From Pseudomicrostroma phylloplanum (Eukaryota > Basidiomycota > Exobasidiomycetes > Microstromatales): a stretch of 64,000 bases of DNA. This document shows positions 9,405-19,875 of this stretch, in pieces. Each line of letters begins with the position of its first letter. Position 1 is the stretch's first letter. The stretch is taken from positions 569,977 through 633,976 of the forward strand of contig BCHS01000004.1 of assembly GCA_039545275.1 (NCBI GenBank), given 5' to 3'. The notes beneath the pieces are model-generated. The model saw nothing but the letters and a program-made list of their open reading frames with translations, ran no database searches and was not told where the DNA came from. A program made the position numbers and the translations under genes.

Positions 9405-11333
9405 TTTCAGTCTCTTCTGACTCCACTGCTGCTACGTTGCAAGCAGATTGACGTCTCTCCTTTCTTTCTCCCGCTCTCTAATAATGTAAGGCGGTTCCTC
9501 TTGCTCAGCAGCTGGGAGATGCTGCAGGAGATCTGGGTAGTAGTCAGTCGTTGCGGAAGGAGAGGCTGACCGAAGCTCCGTTCCGACGTCCTGACCTTCG
9601 GGGCGTTGCACGGTCCCCCTTGATTTCCTTCCGCGGACCACGCCGCTCCACACCTCGGCCTTTGCAGATCACCGTAAGGGTGTGAGTTGAGTAAAGACAC
9701 TTGATTCACTGGCGCATCTCGTCGGAGCGCGGGCACTGGGGTACAACACAGAGAGACGGGAGTTTGCTGCAAGCGACGCTGCTTTGCAACGGTTTAGATG
9801 GCTCTACGGGATCGGAGAGAAGCAGAGGCGCTACCGGGAAGAAGAAGGAGGAGAAGAAGAAGAAGAGGCCGGAAGTCGGGCGTGCAATCGCCTTTGATTG
9901 TTGCTTCGGCTTTCCTACGAACGATGGTGCCGATGTAATAAAGCTCACACGTGCTCCCTTTGTGTCATTGACCTCACAGATGCCGAAGCCAAGAAGAAGA
10001 AGAAGAAGAAGACGCGGCTACCAAGACGGGCTGCTGCCGCTGCCGTTGCCGCTGCCGCTGCAGAGCGCGCTACGACGAGGTGATGGCGAGGCTGAGATCA
10101 GATTACCTTGTTGAGTGAGCGAGCCTAATTCCCTCGGCTCCAGAAACTCTGCCTTGACCTGTCCCGGATTCTGCGCTTGCTCGGTTCTTCTGGCCCATAT
10201 GCGGGCGGGAAGGGAGGCTCAGACGACAGACGCCCTTACTCATGTCTCGTCGAGGACAAAGGGGAAGAAGGCTCCCGAAGGGCGGAGCTGAGATCAGAAA
10301 TGGGTGCGGGCCTGGAGATCGGCAAGGGGAGGGGGGGGAGGGGGGCCGAGCGCGGCGATACAATCGAATCGCGTCGTCTGCCCAGATGGCGGCAAGAAGG
10401 AGTGGCTTGTGTGAACCTTGATGGTAGTCCCGACGGCCAAGGCGAAAGAAGGCTAAAGCTAAAGTGCCCGATGTGCGTGGGTAAGGGAGGAGGGTAGCCA
10501 GAGGGGGAAGGGAGGAGGGAGGGGGTGTGAGCGGGGACGGGGCAGGCCAGACGCGTGAGAGTGGCGTGGTGCCGTCGGTGGTGGTGATGCTGCCCCGTGC
10601 TGGTGCAGCCCAGCACAGGAGCGGTGTTCTTGCGCTGCCCCGCTGCCGCCTTGGTGCTCGTGGCCCCTGACTTGGCTGTTGCTGCTGCTGCTGCCGTCCG
10701 TCGTGCGCCTGGCTTGCCCGCCCTGCCTGCCTGCCTGCCTGGCTGCCCTGCCTTTGTCCGACGCAGCGGCTGCGCTCTGCCCGTCCTTCTCACCGCCGCG
10801 GGCCTCCACGTCCCAACACCTCCCAATCGACCCAACCACACTCCCTTCCTCATCAACCTCCCCCCCCCTTTGTCCCCAAACACACTCCACGGCCGAAGCT
10901 CCACTGCCACTGGCGACATCACGAACCTCAAACGACTACACAGCTCACGACAAGACTCATACTCTCTCGACAAGCAGCTTGAGCATCTCTGCACGGCCTA
11001 AGCGCTCCACGCCCTACGCACAAACCAAAGGCTGGTCCCTTATTCCTTCCGAAGCACTCCCGAATTTCACTTCGCCCGCCCTCACTGGCCCCTTTGCGAG
11101 GACCTTCAGAGCCTCTTCCTGTTCACACACCTCGTTCGCACGCTACTTGCCTTGTCGGAGATCGGTACCAGACACTACCACGACGTAACAGCAAGGAGAA
11201 GCTCAGCGAACCGCAAACACGCCAGGCACCTTTGCTCCTCGACCATCACTTCGCCTTGTCCAAGTGATCTCGTCTACCTCACCCTCAGCACACCGCGACC
11301 TTTAGCTTTGCAGCCTCCTTCGATCCACTGATC
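9405..11333 (+). other. Long gene-free leader region with low-complexity tracts
   Basis: About 1.9 kb between the COX19 start and the bZIP start holds no convincing gene. It contains purine-rich stretches around 9840-9870, an (AAG)7 run at 9991-10011, CTG/CCG-rich runs near 10030-10065 and 10675-10695, G runs near 10325-10345, and a (CCTG)5 tract at 10722-10741. Several unconserved short ORFs start in the last 700 bp on the plus strand and could act as upstream ORFs of the bZIP mRNA. Open frames on the minus strand here are compositional shadows. Confidence 0.6.
10722..10741. repeat. (CCTG)5 microsatellite
   Basis: Five perfect CCTG units in the leader upstream of the bZIP gene. The same tetranucleotide recurs upstream of two other genes (27344 and 58166). 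Confidence 0.9.
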
Positions 11334-14300
11334 ATGAGCGTCGCAGCATTTGGGGATCATCACGACCCACAGGATGTGTCCTTCGAATCCTTCATCGATG
11401 CAGACGCAATTGCCGATCACAATGACAGTACGGACCAGCAGCACGACGCTCCGTCGGCCTCGGCTGCCAGTGCACCACCGGTATCAGCTTCTCTGAGCTC
11501 CGGCGGGACGAATGCGATGCACCTCCATCACCACATGCCCATGTCGACTTCGCTGCCCAATACACCGAAGATGGCTTCGAGCTACTCCTTTGGAGGTAGT
11601 GCGATGGGTGGACACCACAACGAGTCTTCCCTCAACCACCTCTCCTTTGAGTGGGATGACATGAATGGCCACCACAATGGAGAATCACTCTCTCACCAAG
11701 CCCTGTCCGCCAGCCTGCCAGGAGCGTCACAGCCCGACCTTCACGGCATGCCTGGATTGGCCTATGACTCTACTAGCACCCCCAGTGACGCTTCCAGCTG
11801 GTCTTCGGCTACAGGGCGGAGGTCACTCGACGACGTCGCGATTCACCCGAGCCATTACCCATCGGATGGGGGCAGCAATGGCGGCGGCTTTGGGATGAGC
11901 AGCATGCACGGACGATCGGTTTCATTGAATCTCCACGACATCCCTCATGCCTCAATGGGCGACGATCTCATTGCACAGGCTCCACCTCAATCTCGTGGCC
12001 AACAGCCTTTCATCAAGATGGAGCAGCACGACCACATTCCCTTTGACGATGCACACCTCCATGGAATCCACCACACCGGAGCCTATGAAGCTGCTGCCGC
12101 TGCCGTCACCGACCAGACAGCCGCGACGACTCCTCCATTTGAGAAGAGGCGCAAGCTTGAAGAGGAGGGCAACGCTGGTAAGAAGGACGCTAGCTCCACG
12201 GCCAAGGGCAACGCTGCATCGAAGAAGGCAAGCAGCAAGCGTAAGCCATCCCAGTCTGTCAGCGGATCGGTCAATGGCGCAGAGGATCAATCAGCCGAGG
12301 ACAGCTCCGTGGCAGGCGCAGACGAGTCCATTGCACAGTCAATCGACGACGATGGCGAGCAGGACGAGTCTAGCAATGCTGCGACACGTAAGCCAGCAGC
12401 CAAGGGCAAGAAGCCTCCGCCTTCGGCCAGCCAATTCACAGAGTCTGGCAAGCCCTTCCCGGTCATTGATACTTCCGCGGCACACTCCAGCCTCTTCGTA
12501 CCGCCTGACACATCTGGCCTGACCAAGAGAGAGGCCCGACTCGTCAAGAATCGAGCGGCAGCCTTCCTTTCCCGACAGCGCAAGCGCGAGCAATTCGAGC
12601 TGCTCGAGAAGCAATGCAAGAGCATTTGCCGATTGACTTGGAGGATGTGGGAGACGATTGCTGGCCCCGGCGCAGACATCGATGCGCTGGAACAGACTGT
12701 CTTGCCAGCCATCTTCGCTGAGGAGTCCCCCGACGTTCGTGACTGCTTGGAACAGATCGTTGCTGCCAAGGGAGCTTCCATTGCTCCCACTGAGGAGAGC
12801 ATTGCCAATGGGACTCACAGCAGCCGACAGGAATCATCGCCTCCTGCGGACAGCGGAGCGTCTCCCTCCCGAGGCGGCGCTAATGCCGGACTAAAGAGGG
12901 AGCGAGAGGAGGACAAGGGCACCAGCGACAAGTCCTCCCAGTCGGCCACAATAGAAAGTCTCAAGAACGAGCTGGCTGCAGCTCACAAGCGCGAGACCCG
13001 TCTTCGCACGACTCTCGCAGAGGAGCGGACACGCTGGGCTTCTTCTGCACCTTCGGCGGCTGCAGCTCCCTCGGATCTGGACGGCTCTGCAAGCCAGAGC
13101 ATCCCGCCCTTCTACCCCATGCATCCTGGTGCTGCTGCAAATGGTCTTAACCATCTCATCGATCCTTCGACCGCCTTTGCTGCCTCTTCGGAACGGGTTT
13201 TTCGTGAGGGGCGGTCAGCCGGAAGCGGTTTGTCCCTGACCATTGCCCCTCAACTCACTGCCGCCGATGTCGATGCTGCCATCACTCCTCGTCCCGATCG
13301 CTCCTCCAAGCGTGACGGTCGCGCAGATGATGGCGCCTCGCGATTCGCACCTCGACAACAGCACCAGCAGTCTCGCGACATCTCCCGAGCTTCATCACAG
13401 CCCTTGTCAAGCACTGTCTCCTCGCAGGCATTTGCTCTCGCTCCCACGTCAGTCTCTGGCGTCCCAGCCTCCACACGGCGGGCTACGAGCAGCATGGCCC
13501 TGATGGTCTTGCTCTTCGGCTTTGCCTTGTTTGGTTCCGGAAGCCTCCCCTCTGGCAGTGACATGCCCAGAATGGGAATGACCAGACTGGCTCCGATGAA
13601 TGGGTGAGCAAAGCATCTCACGGCAGACGAAACGTGCAGGAATGTGTGTACTGACATCCATATCTTTCTCTCCTTCTTCTTATAGCGCCTTCTCGTCTGT
13701 TGGCGGTCTCTTCGATCCCCTCGCAACGTCGGGCGGCCCTGACCCACTCGGCTTCCTACGCCGCAAGAACGAGGAAGAAGAAGACGAGGAAATGGACATT
13801 GGTGATGGCCGCCCATCTTCTCACCTCTCTGCGAGCGACCTGGCTCTGCATCTCCCCGCCAGCGTGGCCTCTCAACTTGACGACGTCGCGGATCTGTTGC
13901 CTATGTGCTCACTGGACGACGAGTCCCACGGATCTGAGGAGGCGCGCAGGATGCTTCTCGAACGACTCCAGGAGCGCGCAAGCAAGGGCCAGTGGAAGGG
14001 TCTGGAGGGCCAGCAGCAAATGCAAAACGCCTTCATCCTGCTCGATGATGAGGAAGAAGTTGCCCCGGGCAACGGCGAAGCTACTTCTTCCGACGAGGAC
14101 ACTGCCATTGTGAGCGAACGTACGTCCGCTCCTCGCAAGTTGAAGCTCTTCCTCGCTCAGACTCGTCAAGGCGGCGCCTTAGCGGACACCGACAGGATGA
14201 ACGATCGAGATGCCTCTGCCAGCAGCAGCGGGCCCTCGACCGTTCCGTCCTCGCCCACTGCGGTCGCATCGCCAGGGAGCAGTCACTCTGACGATGTCTT

Positions 14301-14553
14301 CGAGGACGCCAGCATCAGAACGCCAACCAGTTCCAGCAGCGAGCTTCCCGCCACGCCTTCTCAGCGCATCGGCAGCGGCAAGACCTTCCGGGCTGAGGAC
14401 GCCGACGACTATGGCATGTCGTTCCTGGAACTGGAGTTTAGCTTGAGCGGCAAGAGACTGGTCAAGGACGAGGCAGAGCTGGCCAATCTGATCAACAGAG
14501 CAGCTGCGCAGCACGTCGATGGCCGAGCTAGCAAAGGAAAGTCGCGAAAGTAG
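11334..14553 (+). CDS. bZIP transcription factor with a C-terminal membrane span
   Basis: Two exons, 11334-13603 and 13686-14553, 1045 residues. The N-terminal ~390 residues are His/Ser/Asp-rich and disordered, like an activation domain, with two basic KKR-type clusters. The basic region (KNRAAAFLSRQRKREQ, with the N-x7-R signature) lies near residues 405-420. The zipper that follows is short: Leu, Ile and Met at heptad spacing. A second helical stretch (IESLKNELAAAHKRETRLRT) is near residue 545. At about 720-740 a hydrophobic segment (ALMVLLFGFALFG) looks like a single transmembrane span, followed by ~300 mostly acidic residues. The architecture recalls ATF6/CREB3-type ER-anchored factors, which are released by proteolysis; that is an inference from layout, not from family membership. 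Stress or membrane-state signalling is possible. The long leader upstream suggests translational control. Confidence 0.82.
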
Positions 14554-15247
14554 AGCCCGCTATGGCGCACCTTAGAGATCATGTCGCATCGGAAGAACGA
14601 TAGAAGAGGAGGAAGAGCAGCCTCATCGGCTCTCGGGGGAAAGCATCAAAGGAGAAGATAGGAGGACAAAAGGCAAGATTACACTTTACGATGATGATGA
14701 CGACGCCAAGACGAAACCTACACCAAGACGACGAGCCAGCAATTGCTCTTCACTACGTTACCCTAAATACCTCGTTCCCCCACACAAAACACCCCCTGCA
14801 CAACACGAGTTCTTCTGGACTTTCGACCAAAAGTACCCGCTCCCTCACTGACTCTGTCTCGTTTTATAGAGTCTTCGAAGGTACATCCCCCCCGCCCCGC
14901 TCCTCCTCCCCCTTGCCTACTTGCAGTCCCACCTGCTCCTGTATCATCAACCTTTCGTCACGCTATCTCCCTCCCCCTAGATCTCTCTAGATCTCTATCT
15001 TCTCCTTTTCTCCTCCTCTTCTCTTCTTCCCTTGGCGTCTGTCTTCAGCGCTTTCGCTGAAGCACGCCAAGGTGAGCGTACACCATCAATTTAGGAGCTC
15101 TTCGTCGTCCTCTTCTCCCTCACTTGGCGGTCTGTGCGGCACCCCGACGTGGCGCGTGTGAATGGCATTCGGAGCGGCGTGAGTACTGGTCACGTGACAA
15201 ACTCGCCAGTGTGTTGCCCTCCCTACGTGCCGCTTGCCTGTGTCCCA
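14554..15247. other. Intergenic region, bZIP 3' end to HNH gene
   Basis: About 700 bp without a convincing gene. It contains pyrimidine-rich runs (14880-15050) and two adjacent copies of the 11-mer TAGATCTCTCT/TAGATCTCTAT near 14980-15000. It probably holds the bZIP 3' UTR and the promoter of the next gene. Confidence 0.5.
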
Positions 15248-16580
15248 ATGACTTCGCCCCTGAAGATGCGACCTCGAGATTACTCTCTAGTCACGAGATG
15301 GTTAAAGAGTGAAGAAGGGAATATCACCTTGCAAGATGACTCGGGAGAGAGGCTGCTCGTTATTCCCACCGCCTTTCTTCGTGTGGGCCAGATTGCTACC
15401 TTCGATTAAGTTTACGATGTCCTCGGTATGACCTTTTCGTGAGGCTTCAATGTGGCTACCCTCAATGGCATTTCGAGGGGCGAGACGAGCCCTTAATGGT
15501 CGAGACACTCACAGTTCTGCCAGATGGTGAGTCCTTGGGGGTGCCGAGAGACTATCCTGGTATGTCGCCGGTATCATCAGTAATCATTCTCGAGGCATTA
15601 GACTGAACAGCCTGTTCACCATGACAGCCGGCGGTGGTGGTCTTAATCCTACGCGCGGTCCCCGCTGGAAGACCAAGTTTCGTACCGCCGGTGTTTGCGA
15701 TGATAGCGCCAGCACTATGAGCAACTCCAAGCGCTCCTCCATCAATCAGGTGAGAATCATTTGTATCAGGCAAGACTGAGCTGACAGTTGCACTGACCCA
15801 AGGATGTCCCCGACACACGAGCAGTCAAAGTTTTACGTCGACCTCGTCGCTAGAGATGGTGTTTGCATGGTGTCCGGACAGGAACACACAGGGTGCACCG
15901 CTGCACACATTCTTCCATACTCACGATCGGAGGTAAGTCGGCGGTCCGGCCATGTGCTCCCTCTCCTCACACGAAGACTGATGTCCTCGACGCTCCTCAT
16001 CACAACGACTGTACTACGCTGAGGTCTTGGGAATTCGAGGCCTCTACCTCTTTGAGCCTTCCTTTGGTCTTCTCTTGAGCGATGGTCTTCACCATTCGTA
16101 CGATCGCTACGAGTGGGGCCTCTACCCCACGGTGAGTGTTGGCGCGATACCTGCTTCCGCGTCGATCCCTGCTCATTCCCATTATTCTCCGTCAGGAAAA
16201 GTCTCTCATCGTCCACGTCTTCGCCACCGCTGTGAGGGACATACGCCAATACCATGACAAAGAGATTCCCGTCAGCTGGTTCCGCTCTGCCGTGGATAAC
16301 TACCCCAATATCGACCTCCTGCGATTTCAGTACGCACAGTGTTGCATGAAACATCTCCGAGCATACTCAGCTCACATGGACATACCCAGAGTAGCTTCAT
16401 ATGAGGAGGCGGGTGGAAGAATAGGTATACCCATACCCATGTCACCATTTCCCGTTGGTGTTTCGTCCCGCCCCATCGTCGACACTCATCTTGTATGCAC
16501 TACGGTGTCTTGCAGTAATAGAACTGCGACGGCAACGACGAGGAACCTTCGTCATCTCTCACAATGCTCTCCGGCCTTGA
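15248..16580 (+). CDS. Fungal HNH-endonuclease-domain protein, probably degenerate
   Basis: Coding exons read as 15248-15407 (then a frame break), up to 15526, 15628-15749, 15825-15932, 16024-16131, 16196-16424 and 16516-16580. Exons 3-5 encode a fungal HNH_2-type module: SKFYVDLVARDGVCMVSG, CTAAHILPYSRSE, then GLYLFEPSFGLLLSDGLHHS and YDRYEWGLYP. In related fungal proteins the central motif has Asn before Gly-Leu-Leu (NGLLL); here it is Phe, so the catalytic HNH triad is incomplete. The first exon ends at an in-frame TAA (15407-15409), yet good coding sequence (YDLFVRLQCGYPQWHFEG) resumes a few bases later in another frame with no usable intron between. This suggests a frameshift, a sequencing error or an unusual splice. 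Start and last exon are uncertain. Function unknown; such HNH genes are common and expanded in fungi. Confidence 0.6.
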
Positions 16581-17039
16581 GTCCGCAGGCGAGGGCGTGC
16601 TCCATGGCCGCTGTGCTCCTTCGCGAGCTACAGTGACGCACACGTATAGGCAACTTGCAGGAAGGGAGGGAGGGAGGAGGGAGGACCACATGAAGACTAG
16701 TAGTCTGTCTGTACGACATTTGAAGAAAGCCAAAATTAGAAGTAGAAGTTCTCTGCCTCTTCTGTCCGTCTGTCTCTGGTCTTTCGGGGCTCTCGCTCTC
16801 GCTCTGGCGTGGCGAGGCGTGGCGAGGACATGGCGTCTGGCCTTTGGAGTGGATCGTCGCTCACGCGAGGGGCTGACGCTCCAGAATGTGGGTATGCTGG
16901 TGCTGCTCATTTCATGATGACGACGATGATCTTATCGTCGCAAGGTGGTAGTAGTGGTACACTGCTTTACAAAGGTGCACAGAGGCCGTCTCCCAAGGCC
17001 TGATGCCAATTGGAGGCTCTCACAGGCTCGCAGGCGGCC
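16581..17039. other. Intergenic region with G-rich tract
   Basis: No supported gene. A run of GGGAGG units at 16661-16684 on the plus strand could fold as a G-quadruplex. Small frames on both strands here show no recognisable motif. Confidence 0.45.
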
Positions 17040-17394
17040 GCCCTAGACTTCTTTCTGCGGGGGAAGAGGAAGCTCCTCCCCCTTCTCTCTGCTCTTCTTC
17101 CTCTCCTGATGATCTCTACGTCTGTGATCGCCAACGAGGCTGCGCCTGCGAAGTCTGTGGCAGCGGAATCTTCGAAGACATCGTGCCCATTCGGTCAACT
17201 CCGAGATCATCTCCATGTGCTGCTGCAAGGCAGACGAGAAGACGAGGCTATAGGTCAGCTCGACCGGGCCCTGGCCATCGGACGGAGGGAACTGATGCTA
17301 CTCACCAGCTTGACAGAGCGCTCAGATGTCTCAAAGACCTATAGTCCGTCCGACTGTCGAATACTGAGTATCTGCCCCCTTGCCTAGCAGTGAA

Positions 17395-17691
17395 TCACCG
17401 CCCGGCTCTTCCCTCTCTGATCTGCCTCTCCACCTCCTCCTTCAACGCATTGCTCAATCTCAGCAGAGGAGCGTTAATCGAGCTACCTCCCTCTGCTCCT
17501 GCCACTCCGCCCACCGATCCAGCTCCATCGGCACCGATGCCAGAGGCCGATGCGGAGGAGGAAGAAGAGGAGGGGAGAGCGGCACGCGAGGAGAGAAAAG
17601 TGGTGATGTTGCCCTGCGCCTCGGCTACACTCAGGGCTTTGCCCGGATGCAGAAAGGTCATACGCAGAGGTGGGTCGAGAGGAGGATCCAT
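17395..17691 (-). CDS. Small hypothetical helical protein (3' end uncertain)
   Basis: An ATG at 17691 opens a 98-codon frame to TGA at 17395. The protein starts MDPPLDPPLRMTFLHPGKAL, has a Ser/Ala/Gly-rich middle and ends in a predicted amphipathic helix (APLLRLSNALKEEVERQI). Downstream, a strong donor near 17304 (GTGAGT) and acceptor near 17229 (CCTTGCAG, with a CTGAC branch-like site) suggest that the transcript continues. If so, further exons around 17340-17305 and 17228-17043 could extend the helix (FETSERSVKLQHMEMISELT). I could not find a splice from the first exon that settles the frame. No family recognised. Confidence 0.45.
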   Translation of the reverse strand: MDPPLDPPLRMTFLHPGKALSVAEAQGNITTFLSSRAALPSSSSSSASASGIGADGAGSVGGVAGAEGGSSINAPLLRLSNALKEEVERQIREGRAGR

Positions 17692-17932
17692 CTTCGAAGA
17701 ACGTTGAGACCTGGTAGTGGAAGTAGTTGAGGGAGAGGATAAGCTGCAAGGTAGGTGGGCAGCGGCGGTGGTAGTCTAGACTACTTGGCGAACGGAAAGA
17801 GGCGCTTTCGAAAAAACTCCCGCACAGGCGGAGCGGAAAGCGAGGTCGTGCAGTGCGGAGAAGGTCTTTACAAGCATAGCGGTAGATGGCATACATAAAC
17901 AGACAGCTTAGAGCGATCCCGGCACCCCCCAA

Positions 17933-19473
17933 TCACCTCTTCATCCCATTCATCTGCCTCTTCTTGAAGCGCTGCATCACCACATCGTCTGTAGCCATCT
18001 CGCGACGGTCACCAGGACGTTTCTGGCCACTACCAGCAGCCGTCGCCGAAGAGGATGAAGAGCCGCCTCGACTGGCCGTGGAGGCGGGAGCACTAGATGC
18101 GGCTGCTCTAGCACTGGCGAGGGCTTGAGCGTCTGATTGGGCGTCTCTTCGATTGTTGAAGACTGGGGAAAAGAGAAGGATGAGACAAGAGTCAGCGATG
18201 GGCAGTGTGACTGGAGTGGAAGCCGTACCATGACTCTACTCACATCGAGCATTTGCCAGCATTTGGTCCGAGTCGTCGGGCCTACCTTGCTTCCTTGCCT
18301 CCATCATCGCCCGCTTGGCCTTCTCTGTGTTTTCGATGTTTCTCAGTCGTGAGCTGTGATAATGTAGAGATGGCTATTGTCAGCCGTTGCACTAGCCGCT
18401 TCGCAAGCTCTTGCTGCCGGTATCCATCACTCACTCCATGCCCAGCTCGACCTCTGGGATGCCAGACAGCATAGCACTGCTCAGTCCGACGTTGCCCTCG
18501 CCCTCCTCGTCGTCCGGTCTGGCTCTGTTACTAATCAGCCTATTGGCCGTAGCAGCGTTCCTGGCTTCTTGCTGCAAGCGAGTGTACTTCTCAGCCACCT
18601 TGTAAAGCTCGTCTTCGGGATTAGACAAGACAGCTTTCACATCCGAAGGTGAAGCCGTCGACGAAGCATCGACCGATCCGCCGGCTGCTGCTCGCCGCTT
18701 CCGCATTTCTTCCTCGATGTATGTCATCCTGTAGCAGAGTGAGCATCGAAGGGTAGAGGTTGTCAGATGCTGCCAAGAACCTGGAAAGTTGCACGTATGT
18801 ACTCACATGTGCTTGTCTACATCGATGACGTTCGTCTCGCCCTGGAAGTTGTCCTGTCTGACTAGGCGGCGAGACCGATTGACAGACTCTCCCTCACTGT
18901 TGAAATTGGCAGGGTACGGGGATCGTGTCAGAGGACCTCTTGGACTCTTATAGTCTCACACCGCCCTTACTCACTTGTCATCGTCATCATCGTCTCTCGC
19001 TGCCTTGCCTTTCATCTCTCCCGGCCTGACGAGCCCACCCTGTTCCATCTGCTCCCTCCAACGGTCCTCGTCCGTCATGGCGCTCTTGTCTTTGGCTGAC
19101 TTCTTCTTCTTCTTCTTTACACCATGGTTGAGCTTGTCGAGCTCGATGCCCGTCGGCTTGCGCTGCAGATTGCGGAGAGCAACGAGATCTGCCACCGAGA
19201 TTCTGTGGGGAAGAGGGACAGCAAGCCAGACGAGACCGCTTGAGCAAGAATGTATCTTCTGCCGTACATGACAGCTTTGACTTGTACTCACTCCTCTTGG
19301 TCATCCTCTCCTGCGTCTGCCTCCTTGACCTCTCTGGCTCCATCTGGACTTTGCTGTTCCGCATCGTCGTGCAGGATCTTGTGCGGCGCCCTGGCCACTG
19401 GCCGCGACCTCTTTTTGAATACGGCTGAGCTCGTCGAGGATGGTCCTGCAGCTTGACTCTGTTCGGTGTCCAT
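17933..19473 (-). CDS. tls1: Tls1/C9orf78-family splicing factor
   Basis: Six exons: 19473-19292, 19202-18975, 18896-18807, 18728-18435, 18353-18244 and 18162-17933, 377 residues. Family hallmarks in order: ISVADLVALRNLQRKPTGIE with KLNHG (about residue 61), RQDNFQGETNVIDVDKHMM followed by YIEEEMRKRR (about 150-180), PEDELYKVAEKY, and SSAMLSGIPEVELGME, then a basic C-terminus ending RFKKRQMNGMKR. In fission yeast Tls1 works with the spliceosome (Brr2) and affects splicing of telomere-protection genes; human C9orf78 is a spliceosome component. The N-terminus is acidic and Ser-rich and carries a basic KKRSRP cluster. Every join restores conserved sequence. It is divergent from the Drs2 gene with about 400 bp between starts. 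Confidence 0.92.
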
Positions 19474-19875
19474 CGTCGTCGTTGTCGTTGCTATGGGATT
19501 GCCTAGGATCAGAAGGCCGGCTGTGCTACCTGGTGCAGGAGGAAGTCTTATGCGGTGCGGAAGGCGGGCGGAGCCAGGAGTGAGATTCCCATTGTCGAGC
19601 GGAGCATTGGTGTTGCTGCCAGACAGAGTTGGACCACGCCAAGCACCAACACCCTTCGACTCCTACCTTGCCCTGATCCATCATACCATTTCCATACCAT
19701 TCACACTTCGTTTCTTCATCGCTGCAACGCCCAGCTACGTATATCGCTTGCAATCCTCGATACCAAGGCAGCCTCCATCGCTGCCAAGAACACCTGATCA
19801 CCTTCACAGCGTCGAGCCTTCATCGCGTTCTGATGCCCCTCTGAGGACCCACCCTTGACCTTCCACTTTGCAAGC

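Noticed and set aside
10236..10994. 252-codon minus-strand frame in the bZIP leader
   Set aside because: Consists of low-complexity Ala, Pro, His and Arg runs that mirror microsatellites; no motif.
13250..13816. 188-codon minus-strand frame antisense to the bZIP gene
   Set aside because: It spans the bZIP intron and conserved coding sequence on the other strand and has no domain of its own.
19855..19875. TTG start seven codons before the Drs2 ATG
   Set aside because: The ATG at 19876 gives a normal start, and there is no reason to use TTG.
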